The notes under the pieces are model-generated. The model had not been told where the DNA came from and ran no database searches. It was given only the letters and a program-made list of their open reading frames with translations. From positions 1 through 64,000 of the forward strand of contig SUYL01000039.1 in the NCBI GenBank assembly GCA_015060445.1: a stretch of 64,000 bases of DNA, in the 5' to 3' direction. The DNA is from Bacteroidales bacterium. Its GTDB lineage: Bacteria; Bacteroidota; Bacteroidia; Bacteroidales; UBA932. The stretch's first letter is position 1; the number at the start of each line of letters is the position of its first letter. Shown here piece after piece: positions 17,719-26,841 of the stretch. A program made the position numbers and the translations under genes.

Positions 17719-20427
17719 TTATCTCTTTCTGCTTACAATCTTTTCCACATAGTGATATTGCCGGTTAGCAGATTTCCCTTCCACCTCAATCCTGTATTCA
17801 GATGCGGAGTCTGAGGTGTAGAAACTGATCCATGCCTCACCGTTTGCATTAACTTTTACTGAAGGGTTCCAGTACAGGGTTATACGGCTATCTTTTCCGC
17901 CACTCTTCCTGGCTTCCGCAGAATTGTATTTGGGAGTGTAGAATTTTACAGGTTTCTGCCATCCCAAAGGGTAGTCACAAGAAACATTGTACGGAATCTG
18001 GTCTGCCCTTACGTGCGGCTTGGTCCTTACCATAAGTACAGGGTATGGTGAGACATCACCGGAGTCAAATGAAGGCTGGAACGGAGCAGCAGAAACTCCA
18101 GATACATATATCATGGATTCTACCTCTGACAGTGGCAGTGAGAGGACTGTGTTTACAGCCTCTTCCGGATGAATGTAACTTCCGTTAAGATACACCAGCA
18201 CGAGCCCGTAACGTCCAGGTCTTGTCACTTGTCCTCCGGCCATTGAGCCTGCAGATGATTTTGGTCCTATAAGCGAACCGGATGGAATTCCACCTGCATC
18301 TGCTGTTGTGTCAGCAGTCCTTACTTTGGCATATTCTGGAACAGAGATATTGTCACCGGTATCACCGAATACCTCCCTTACCCCTGAATAAGTTGCAGTG
18401 ACATAGGCAGCCACATTATAACTCTGCGCATATGATTTCATTGCAAGAGTATCCCTGTACCACTCCCTTTTTATGGGATAGTTGGCAATTGGGGAAGGTG
18501 AGTTCTTTGGTGTGATAAGTTGCGATGTGATTACAACAGGATCCAGTTCATACGCCATAGCATGTTCTCCATCTTCATTATTGTAGTATATATTCTCTAC
18601 TGCTCTCTTGTATGCATCTGAGTAGGTGACACCCTCGGGCCTTACGGGGTATTTGAATACAGGGGCATAATACTCCTGCATAAGTTCCGGTGTCTGGCGG
18701 ATGCTCCTTCCGTTTTTGCCCACAGCGCTAATGATGAATTGTGTCCCCTCAGGGAAGTTTACATCGCGGAGGACAAAGTAACCGGAATCAATTGCACCCA
18801 TAGCCTTGAATCCTATTGAAGGGGCAAGGAAAGATACAATTGCCCTGTTGGTAAGTCCTGTCATATTTACAACCTTTCCGAACAGTGTCTGTTGGTACTC
18901 TTTGCCAAAGTGTGGAGTTTCACTTTTGCCCTGAAGAATTTGGGCGAGGTCGTAATATCTCCATCCTTGAGTCTGCATGAGCATATCTCCCCTCTGCATC
19001 CTTTCAGATAGTGGAATGGAACGGTTGAAGTAGTATCCTATATTGTCTATATACCCTTTAAGTTCACTTTTGAGGAGCATATATGATTCCATGGTTGTCT
19101 GCTCAATATTGGCAGCAGTCTCTGCATCGGTTACCGCTACGGAGAAGTTGCTGGTTGAATCTGCCATCCCTTCAGGAAGTTTTATTGACACATTTACAAG
19201 TTCCCTTATCCCATATTCCTGTTTGTCTGTTTCAATATCCATTACCTCATCCTTGTCGGGAAGAATAAGGAAAGGCCTTTCTGCATACACATTTCCCTTT
19301 ATGTCAACCACTGATATGGAGTGGATTCCTGCAGTATGGTTCTGTGGTTGTATTATGAGCCTTTCAGCCACCTTTTGCAGTGGTTTGGTATAATATATCT
19401 GGGAACCGTTGTGCAGCACAGCCATAAGGCCGTTGCCCAGGAGTTGTTGTGATGTAATTACAGAGAACCTTATAAAATCCTTTTCAGAAAATTCCTTATG
19501 GGAAGAGACTCCAATGATTCCGTTTATGGTTACTCCTTCACTTACGGGGGCAGGCAGTTTTACAAGACTTGAATATCCTGAATTGTCATAGACAGTTGCA
19601 GACAACTCCTGCGCAGGCATGTTGGGAATAATGATTTTTCCAAAGCCCAGAGAGTCTGTTGTATATTGGGTAAGTATGTTTCCATTCTCATCCATAACTT
19701 CGCCGGATACTGCAGCCCCAATGCCTTTGCTGTTTATGCTCTTTATATATAGCGTTGTGTTTGTTCCAGCCAAAGCGTTGCCGCTTTCGGGAAGGAACTG
19801 TACATCATATTTGTTCTTCTTCTCAGCCTTTTTCTCGAGTTTCTCCTTCTCAAATGGAGAGAGTTCTCCAATACGCAGGTAGTCTGCCTTGCGTTTTACC
19901 TCCTTCTCCTGCATTGCGGTAACAACATTGTCCTTCATAGGATTGGTTATCTCAATCTCTTTGTAGAACATGTATTCCACCGGGCGGTTGAGCATCCAGT
20001 ATGTGTATCCGCGTAGTACGGCTTTACCGGTAGAGTTCATTTCAGGAACAACCATGTGCCCCTGGAAAGTGTTTCCAAAGCGGCGGAGTTTTTTTCGTAT
20101 GATCACTTTGTGCTCAACTTTTGCAAAATTTGATATGCTTGCCTCATCCCTTATGAGTTGTTCGTTTATAAGTTCAACATATATGTAGTTTGACTCGTCA
20201 AATTCTGACACATATGATGCGTTCTCAATATATCCGCTGAACCAGATGGTGTCTGTAGCAAAATATACATCCTTATCTGTATGCAAATAAACCTTTTCAG
20301 GTGAAAGAAGTTGCGACCAGTTCTGGAACATATCCACAGGATTCTTCTGTTCCTGTGCCATAACTTCCTGACATGCAAATATTGAGAGTATGCATACAAG
20401 GACAGATGGAAATTTCTTCATTTTCAT
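17719..20427 (-). CDS. Secreted MG2-type protein with plug-like C-terminal region (copy 1)
   Basis: The 902-residue protein has a signal peptide ending near MAQ. The segment EKVYLHTDKDVYFATDTIWFSGY is the macroglobulin (MG2) strand pattern. Further Ig-like regions follow, and near residues 740-830 a part (VYLNGSYIHPEEAVNTVLSLPLSEVESMIYVSG) resembles a TonB-receptor plug without a barrel. It ends in a beta-rich domain. It is a close paralogue of the next gene upstream. The role is unknown; an envelope or surface role is inferred. Confidence 0.75.
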   Translation of the reverse strand: MKMKKFPSVLVCILSIFACQEVMAQEQKNPVDMFQNWSQLLSPEKVYLHTDKDVYFATDTIWFSGYIENASYVSEFDESNYIYVELINEQLIRDEASISNFAKVEHKVIIRKKLRRFGNTFQGHMVVPEMNSTGKAVLRGYTYWMLNRPVEYMFYKEIEITNPMKDNVVTAMQEKEVKRKADYLRIGELSPFEKEKLEKKAEKKNKYDVQFLPESGNALAGTNTTLYIKSINSKGIGAAVSGEVMDENGNILTQYTTDSLGFGKIIIPNMPAQELSATVYDNSGYSSLVKLPAPVSEGVTINGIIGVSSHKEFSEKDFIRFSVITSQQLLGNGLMAVLHNGSQIYYTKPLQKVAERLIIQPQNHTAGIHSISVVDIKGNVYAERPFLILPDKDEVMDIETDKQEYGIRELVNVSIKLPEGMADSTSNFSVAVTDAETAANIEQTTMESYMLLKSELKGYIDNIGYYFNRSIPLSERMQRGDMLMQTQGWRYYDLAQILQGKSETPHFGKEYQQTLFGKVVNMTGLTNRAIVSFLAPSIGFKAMGAIDSGYFVLRDVNFPEGTQFIISAVGKNGRSIRQTPELMQEYYAPVFKYPVRPEGVTYSDAYKRAVENIYYNNEDGEHAMAYELDPVVITSQLITPKNSPSPIANYPIKREWYRDTLAMKSYAQSYNVAAYVTATYSGVREVFGDTGDNISVPEYAKVRTADTTADAGGIPSGSLIGPKSSAGSMAGGQVTRPGRYGLVLVYLNGSYIHPEEAVNTVLSLPLSEVESMIYVSGVSAAPFQPSFDSGDVSPYPVLMVRTKPHVRADQIPYNVSCDYPLGWQKPVKFYTPKYNSAEARKSGGKDSRITLYWNPSVKVNANGEAWISFYTSDSASEYRIEVEGKSANRQYHYVEKIVSRKR

Positions 20428-20476
20428 AATGGTTCTTTTGAAGTATAAAATCTTTGCAAGATACTATAAATATCAT

Positions 20477-23128
20477 TTAATTGTTCTCCTGCTTCCCGAT
20501 AATTGGAGCACGTTTTATAATTTTTTCCATATAATGGTACTCTCTGGCGGCAGATCTTCCCTCAACTTCCACCCTCAGGTCCGATTCTGAGTCTGAAGTG
20601 TAGAATGTTATTTCCGCCTCCCCGTTGCCGTTGAGTTTTACGGAAGGGTTCCAATATAGTGTAATCCTGTTGTCACCACCCTTTTTCATTACATCCTCCT
20701 GTGACTCATATTTTGGAGAATAGAATTTAACAGGTTTCTGCCACCCCATAGGGTATGCATTTGATACGTTGTATGGGACAAGGTCTGCCCTTACGTGCGG
20801 CTTGGTCCTTACCATCAGTACAGGGTCGGGGTATATGTCAAACTCCTTGCGGGCCCTTGCAGTCCGGAATGGTGCGGCAGAGAGACCGTCAACGTAAATG
20901 ATGGACTCATAGTTGCTCAGCGGTGCGTTGAGTATATGGTAGCACTCCTGGTCAAGAATCTCCATCCCATTTACAAAAATCACCACTTTGCCGGTTCTGG
21001 AGCCTGGTCTCATTCTTTCTGCAGGGATGATTTTCATCCCTATCAACTGGTCATCACCGTTATAGTGCACACGAGGGTATGTCTCTGTAATATAGTTGGC
21101 AAGGGTGTAATTCCTTGTGTAAGGCTTCATGTCGCTGCTGTCGCGGTACCACTCCCTTTTAAGAGGATAGTTTGGTATCACACAAGGGGAGTTCTTTGGA
21201 GTTATCCTCTGTGAGGTTACAACCACAGGGTCCAGTTCAAAGGCCATGGCATGCTCCCCGTCATCTTTGCTGAAATAGATTGTTTCCACAACTTTGCCAT
21301 ATTCCTGAGTATATTTTACCTTGCTCGTCCTTTGTGGATACAGATGCATTGGGGCAAAATAATCATCATCCAGGATAGGGGTGTGGCTGGTACTCCTGCC
21401 GTTCTTCCCTATGGCACTCACAATAAACTGTGTTCTTTCGGGAAAATCTATATCCTTAAGGACAAAATACCCCGAGTCAACCTGCCCCATTGCGGTAAAG
21501 TTTATTGTCTTTGCCACAAAGGAGACAGTTGTCTTTCTGCTCAGGCGGAGAGGGTTGATTACCCTTCCCGACAATGTCTGGGCGTATTCCCTTCCAAAAT
21601 AGGGGGCCTGAGTCTTTCCTTGTGCAATCTTTTCTGTTTCGTAGTATCTCCATCCCTGGGTCTGCATGAGCAGGTCTGCCCTTTCCATCCTCTCGGAGAG
21701 CGGAACTGAGGTGTTGAAATACCACCCAATCTCCTCTATATATCCGTTCAGTTCACTTTTCATGAGCATATAGGACTTTATTGTGGTACTCTCCCAATTC
21801 TCCACTACCCCTGCATCCGTTACGGCTATACTGAAGTTGTTTGTGGTATCGGCCATCCCTGCAGGCAATTTTATCTTGAACGACACTTTCTCCCTCTTGC
21901 CGTATGGTTTCTGTTCAAGTTCAAGGTTCAGCACCTCTTCCCCTTCCGGCAATACAATAAACGGACGTTCTGCATAAACATTGCCAAAGGAATCCATTAC
22001 TGAAACAGAGTGGATTCCCTCTGTTAGCCCTTTAAGCCCCAGAGTTAGAAGTTCCACCCCCTTGGTGAGCCCCTTTGTGCCATATATCTCAGACCCGTTG
22101 TGGAAAACGGCAGATACCCCTTTCCCAAGTACTTCCTTAGAGACCCTTATCTCCAGTCTTATGTTGTCTCCCGGCAAATACTCCGAGATTCCCGAAAGGG
22201 ACATCTTTCCGGTAATTGTAGCCCCACTGGCAACAGATGGCTGCAATTCAATGGCATTCCCCTCAAAACCGTATTTGTCCTTTACTGTTGCATACAGTTT
22301 CCCTTTTGGCAGAGCAGGTATAAAGACTCTGCCGAATCCCATGGAGTCTGTGCTGTATAGGGCCGCCACCTCCCCAGAGGCATCTGTAATCTCTCCCCTC
22401 ACACTCTCGCCGGATCCCATCACTCCAATGCTCTTGATATAAACGGTTGCCGGTTCCCCTGCAATGTAGTTACCGCTTTCGGGAAGAAACTGCACATCAT
22501 ACCGCTCCTTAAATGAGGTAATTCTTGGGCTTTTTTCAAAAGGGAACTCCTCTCCAAGTCGCATATACTCCTTCCTGTCCTTTATTTTCTTCTCCTTCAT
22601 CCTATCTACAAGTTTGTCCTTCATGGGGTTGGTAATCTCAATCTCCTTGTAGAACATGTAATCCGCAGGACGGTTGAGCATCCAGTAGGTATAGGCACGT
22701 ATGATGCCCCTTCCGGTGGAGTTCATCTCCGGAACCACCATACAACCGCTGAAACTCCCGTTTATCCGTTTTATCTTAACCCTGCAAACCACATCGGGCT
22801 CCAGTTCAGAATAATTTTTCCAACTTGCCCAACTCCTGTACAACTGGTCATTTATAAGTTCTACATAAATGTAGTTTGATTCATCAAACTCACTTGTGTA
22901 TGAAGCATTCTCAACATAACCGCTGAACCAGATTGTATCTGTGGCAAAATAGACATCTTTGTCGGTATGCAGATACACCTTCTCGGGAGAGAGGAGAGCG
23001 GTATATTTGTGGAACATCTCCATCTGCCTGTTTACAGTATCCTGTGCAGATGCAGTATAAAATGATACTCCCGACAGCACTCCCGCTACCAGTATTCTGA
23101 CAATAAAGAAATGAATGCAATTTTTCAT
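20477..23128 (-). CDS. Secreted MG2-type protein with plug-like C-terminal region (copy 2)
   Basis: The 883-residue protein is collinear with the downstream copy. It shares LSPEKVYLHTDKDVYFATDTIWFSGY, VVPEMNSTG, YTYWMLNRP, DVQFLPESGN, LMQTQGWRYY and MVRTKPHVRADL. It has a signal peptide ending about FYTASAQ. A candidate -7 box TAATTTTG lies at 23158-23165 (minus). The 49-base gap to copy 1 suggests cotranscription. It is a tandem duplication that has diverged considerably. Confidence 0.75.
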   Translation of the reverse strand: MKNCIHFFIVRILVAGVLSGVSFYTASAQDTVNRQMEMFHKYTALLSPEKVYLHTDKDVYFATDTIWFSGYVENASYTSEFDESNYIYVELINDQLYRSWASWKNYSELEPDVVCRVKIKRINGSFSGCMVVPEMNSTGRGIIRAYTYWMLNRPADYMFYKEIEITNPMKDKLVDRMKEKKIKDRKEYMRLGEEFPFEKSPRITSFKERYDVQFLPESGNYIAGEPATVYIKSIGVMGSGESVRGEITDASGEVAALYSTDSMGFGRVFIPALPKGKLYATVKDKYGFEGNAIELQPSVASGATITGKMSLSGISEYLPGDNIRLEIRVSKEVLGKGVSAVFHNGSEIYGTKGLTKGVELLTLGLKGLTEGIHSVSVMDSFGNVYAERPFIVLPEGEEVLNLELEQKPYGKREKVSFKIKLPAGMADTTNNFSIAVTDAGVVENWESTTIKSYMLMKSELNGYIEEIGWYFNTSVPLSERMERADLLMQTQGWRYYETEKIAQGKTQAPYFGREYAQTLSGRVINPLRLSRKTTVSFVAKTINFTAMGQVDSGYFVLKDIDFPERTQFIVSAIGKNGRSTSHTPILDDDYFAPMHLYPQRTSKVKYTQEYGKVVETIYFSKDDGEHAMAFELDPVVVTSQRITPKNSPCVIPNYPLKREWYRDSSDMKPYTRNYTLANYITETYPRVHYNGDDQLIGMKIIPAERMRPGSRTGKVVIFVNGMEILDQECYHILNAPLSNYESIIYVDGLSAAPFRTARARKEFDIYPDPVLMVRTKPHVRADLVPYNVSNAYPMGWQKPVKFYSPKYESQEDVMKKGGDNRITLYWNPSVKLNGNGEAEITFYTSDSESDLRVEVEGRSAAREYHYMEKIIKRAPIIGKQENN

Positions 23129-23312
23129 AATATGGTGCCCTTTTAATTATTTTAATGCAAAATTACCTCAAAACAGTTTTACACAGGCATTTATTTATAA
23201 ATTAAATCCTTTGATAATCTGTATGTTGGGGAAATTTTGAAGATGTTAAACTTTGCTGTGTTTAACAAAAGGTATTTTTAGTAATTTTACGCAGTTAAAA
23301 TTACATTTTAAA

Positions 23313-24827
23313 ATGAGAAGATTTATTGGAATTACAGCAATGGCAGCCGCAATGCTTGCGGTTGCTTTTGGCGCAAATGCGCAGCCACAGGGGAAACTGG
23401 TGGTAAAAAGAGGTGCAGTTGATACAGTTTACAAAGCAAAGCATCAGGTTCTGGGCCTTGCAGACCCTGCCGCCAAAGTGCAGGTGAACGGTGAGAATGT
23501 AAAGGTGTACAAGACCGGTACCTGGGGCGTTGAACTCCAATTGAAGGAGGGGGACAATACAATTGAGGTTGTAAGCGGCAGTGAGAACAAAAAGTTCAAT
23601 GTATTTTACAGCACAACTCCAAAAGAGAGGAAGAGAGACCTGGCACGTGAAGCGGCAGAGGCGGAAAAGGCAAAATTCTATCCTACAAGCGTAAAGGTAT
23701 CAACAAAAAAATATTCATACCTCAACTACGGTGCCGGTACAGACCGTTTGGGCGGTGCCAAGATAAACTACCTTCCTGAGGGGATTGTAATGTATGCAGA
23801 TGCAGAGAATGCAAACCTCTACAGGGTAAGACTCTCGCAGAACAGATATGCATACATCCCAAAGAGCCAGGTAGAAGTTGTCGGGAAGGCAAATGAAGGT
23901 TATGATTTCATGCAGGAGAATGTGGTTTTGAGCGGAAGTTCAACTGCATACAATATGGGCGATTTTGACAGGGTATCCATTGGAGTAGGGGGCAAGAAAC
24001 CTTACATTGTAAAGGAGTACACAGACCCTCACAAGATTGTGGTTGACCTTTACGGAGTACAGTGCAACTCAAACTGGCTTACCCACAAGTCAGGTCTAAA
24101 GAGTGTAGACAATATTGATGTTGAGAGCATAGATTCAGATATTACCAGAATTACAGTATATCTCAAGACCAAAAGTTCTTGGGGATTCTCAATGAACTAT
24201 GCCGGAAACAGCCTTAACCTGGATATCAAACATGTACCTTCATCTTTGTACATGAAGAACCTTACCATAGGAATTGATGCAGGACACGGCGGACCTCAGA
24301 GCAATGGGGCAGTAGGCTTGAGCGGCCTCAAGGAGAAGGATATGAACCTCTCAATGGCCCATACCCTCAAAGGAATCCTTGAGAAACAGGGGGCAAAAGT
24401 TGTCCTTTCAAGGGAGGAGGATACAGGAATGAGCATCCGTGAGAGGCAGGACAAATTCATTGAGCACAAATGTGATATTGTAATCTCAATCCACTGCAAC
24501 GCTGGGGGAAGTCCGCTTTCAACATTGGGTACCAGCACATACTACAGATACAATGTATATAAACCTCTTGCAGAGGATATTCTTGGATACCTTCTCCAGA
24601 TGGATGGCGTAAAGAACTTTGGAATGGTTGGAAACTTCAACTTCTCATTGAGTGCAATCACAGATTTCCCTTGCGTGCTGGTAGAGACACTTTTCATCTC
24701 AAGCCTGTGGGAAGAGGAAAAACTTGCAGACCCACAGTTCCGCCGCGCAATGATGGAAAACGTTGCCAAAGGTTTGAACGACTACATTAAAGAGTGCAGA
24801 ATAGCAGAAGGACAGGCGAAGAAATAA
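23313..24827 (+). CDS. N-acetylmuramoyl-L-alanine amidase (Amidase_3) with AMIN-like domain
   Basis: The start is ATG 23313, giving a signal peptide (MRRFIGITAMAAAMLAVAFGANAQ). The 504-residue protein has an N-terminal Ig/SH3-like region, an AMIN-like domain at about 215-310, then Amidase_3. Zinc ligands and catalytic residues are visible in IDAGHGG, the Glu of LKEKD, SIHCNA and VETLFIS. It cleaves the bond between MurNAc and the stem peptide, probably at the division septum. It heads a run with uvrB, rel and uvrA; the gap to uvrB is three bases. Confidence 0.9.
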   Translation: MRRFIGITAMAAAMLAVAFGANAQPQGKLVVKRGAVDTVYKAKHQVLGLADPAAKVQVNGENVKVYKTGTWGVELQLKEGDNTIEVVSGSENKKFNVFYSTTPKERKRDLAREAAEAEKAKFYPTSVKVSTKKYSYLNYGAGTDRLGGAKINYLPEGIVMYADAENANLYRVRLSQNRYAYIPKSQVEVVGKANEGYDFMQENVVLSGSSTAYNMGDFDRVSIGVGGKKPYIVKEYTDPHKIVVDLYGVQCNSNWLTHKSGLKSVDNIDVESIDSDITRITVYLKTKSSWGFSMNYAGNSLNLDIKHVPSSLYMKNLTIGIDAGHGGPQSNGAVGLSGLKEKDMNLSMAHTLKGILEKQGAKVVLSREEDTGMSIRERQDKFIEHKCDIVISIHCNAGGSPLSTLGTSTYYRYNVYKPLAEDILGYLLQMDGVKNFGMVGNFNFSLSAITDFPCVLVETLFISSLWEEEKLADPQFRRAMMENVAKGLNDYIKECRIAEGQAKK

Positions 24828-24830
24828 GCA

Positions 24831-26834
24831 ATGGATTTTAAGATAGAGTCACCATATAAACCTACTGGAGACCAGCCTAATGCAATTAAGGAGATTGCGC
24901 AGGCCATTAAGGAGGGGCAGGAGGCGGTAACACTGTTGGGTGTTACCGGTTCCGGCAAGACCTTTACTATGGCCAATGTAATTGAGAAATTGCAGAGGCC
25001 TGCCCTTGTGCTGAGCCATAACAAGACTCTGGCGGCGCAGTTGTATGGTGAGTTCAAGTCTTTCTTTCCAAACAATGCTGTTGAATATTTTGTCTCCTAT
25101 TACGATTATTACCAGCCGGAGGCCTATATGCCGGTTACCGATACATACATTGAGAAGGATTTGAGCATCAATGATGAGATTGAGAAGTTGAGGTTGAGTT
25201 GTTCAAGCGCCCTATTGTCGGGAAGAAAGGATGTGATTGTGGTCTCCAGTGTCTCTTGCCTGTATGGTATTGGCAATCCTGCCGATTTCCATTCCAATAC
25301 GGTGAAGATTAAGGTGGGGCAGGTGTTCAGCCGCACCCAGTTCCTCTATAAGTTGGTGGACAGCCTCTATTCCCGCAATGATGTGGAGTTCAAGAGGGGT
25401 ACGTTCAGGGTAAAGGGGGACAGTATAGACATTTATCTGGCGTACGGAGACAAGGGGTGCAGGGTGATTTTCTTTGGGGATGAGATTGAGGAGATAGAGA
25501 TGTTTGACCCGGTGAGCGGAGGCACTTTGGAGTTTGTGGATGAGATATCCATTTTTCCTGCAAATATCTTCAGCACCACCAAGGAGAGGATAAAGAGTGC
25601 GGTATGGAATATTCAGGAGGACCTTGTGAGGCAATGCGAGTTTCTCCACAGCATAGAGAAGCATGCGGAGGCAAAGCGGTTGAAGCAGAGGGTGGAGTAT
25701 GATCTGGAGATGATTAAGGAGATAGGGTACTGTTCCGGTATAGAGAACTATTCCCGATATTTTGACGGCCGTTCTGCCGGTACAAGACCTTTCTGCCTTC
25801 TGGATTATTTTCCCGACGATTTTGTCACTTTCATAGATGAGAGTCATGTTACGATTCCCCAGATACGGGCGATGTACGGAGGGGACCGTTCCCGTAAGGA
25901 GACCCTCATAGAGTATGGTTTCCGCCTTCCGGCAGCGGCCGACAACCGTCCGCTGAAGTTTGACGAGTTTGAGACCCTTACAAAGCAGACTGTGTTTGTA
26001 AGTGCCACTCCTGCCCCGTATGAACTGGAGAAGAGCGGCGGTATGATTGTGGAGCAGGTTGTAAGGCCTACCGGTCTGCTTGAGCCTCCTATTGAGGTGC
26101 GTCCTACTGCAGACCAGATAGATGACCTCCTGGAGGAGATTCAGATAAGGGTTGAGAAGGATGAGAGGGTGCTGGTGACCACCCTTACCAAGAGGATGGC
26201 TGAGGAGTTGGACAAATATCTTATGAAGGCTGGAGTGCGTTGCCGCTATATCCACTCGGATGTGGATACAATGGAGCGTATAGAGATTATAGAAGATTTC
26301 CAGGCGGGCCGTTTTGATGTCCTTATTGGTGTTAACCTGTTGCGTGAGGGGTTGGATTTGCCGCAGGTTTCGCTGGTGGCAATTCTGGATGCCGACAAGG
26401 AGGGATTCCTTCGCAGTGAGACGGCCCTAACCCAGACTGCAGGGCGTGCGGCAAGAAACATTAACGGATTGGTTATAATGTATGCAGATACCATAACCAG
26501 GAGCATGAGGCGTACAATAGACGAGACCAACCGGCGCCGGGAAAAGCAGATGGAGTACAACAGGGAGCATGGCATTACCCCTAAGCAGGTACTTAAGAAA
26601 GAGCGGAATGTTATGGAGAGAACACAGGTTGGTACGGAATATGTGAGGGATGAGGAGAAAGTTGATGTTTTGCAGGATCCTGTAATAAGGAACATGAGCA
26701 AGGAGCAGTTGCAGAAGGCTATGGCAAGTGCAAAACGGGAGATGGAGAAGGCTGCAGCCGAACTTGATTTCATAAGGGCAGCCAAATTCAGGGATGAAAT
26801 GAAATTTTTGGGAGAGTTGATATCTAAAAAGTGA
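24831..26834 (+). CDS. uvrB: Excinuclease ABC subunit B
   Basis: This is the DNA damage-verification helicase of nucleotide excision repair. The 667-residue protein has Walker A GVTGSGKT at 37-44, the beta-hairpin YYDYYQPEAY, Walker B DESHV, the helicase motif QTAGRAARN and a C-terminal UVR motif (AELDFIRAAKFRDEM). The motif TGTCGGGAAG encodes LSGR within ALLSGRKDV. uvrA lies two genes downstream. Confidence 0.98.
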   Translation: MDFKIESPYKPTGDQPNAIKEIAQAIKEGQEAVTLLGVTGSGKTFTMANVIEKLQRPALVLSHNKTLAAQLYGEFKSFFPNNAVEYFVSYYDYYQPEAYMPVTDTYIEKDLSINDEIEKLRLSCSSALLSGRKDVIVVSSVSCLYGIGNPADFHSNTVKIKVGQVFSRTQFLYKLVDSLYSRNDVEFKRGTFRVKGDSIDIYLAYGDKGCRVIFFGDEIEEIEMFDPVSGGTLEFVDEISIFPANIFSTTKERIKSAVWNIQEDLVRQCEFLHSIEKHAEAKRLKQRVEYDLEMIKEIGYCSGIENYSRYFDGRSAGTRPFCLLDYFPDDFVTFIDESHVTIPQIRAMYGGDRSRKETLIEYGFRLPAAADNRPLKFDEFETLTKQTVFVSATPAPYELEKSGGMIVEQVVRPTGLLEPPIEVRPTADQIDDLLEEIQIRVEKDERVLVTTLTKRMAEELDKYLMKAGVRCRYIHSDVDTMERIEIIEDFQAGRFDVLIGVNLLREGLDLPQVSLVAILDADKEGFLRSETALTQTAGRAARNINGLVIMYADTITRSMRRTIDETNRRREKQMEYNREHGITPKQVLKKERNVMERTQVGTEYVRDEEKVDVLQDPVIRNMSKEQLQKAMASAKREMEKAAAELDFIRAAKFRDEMKFLGELISKK

Positions 26835-26841
26835 GGCGATT

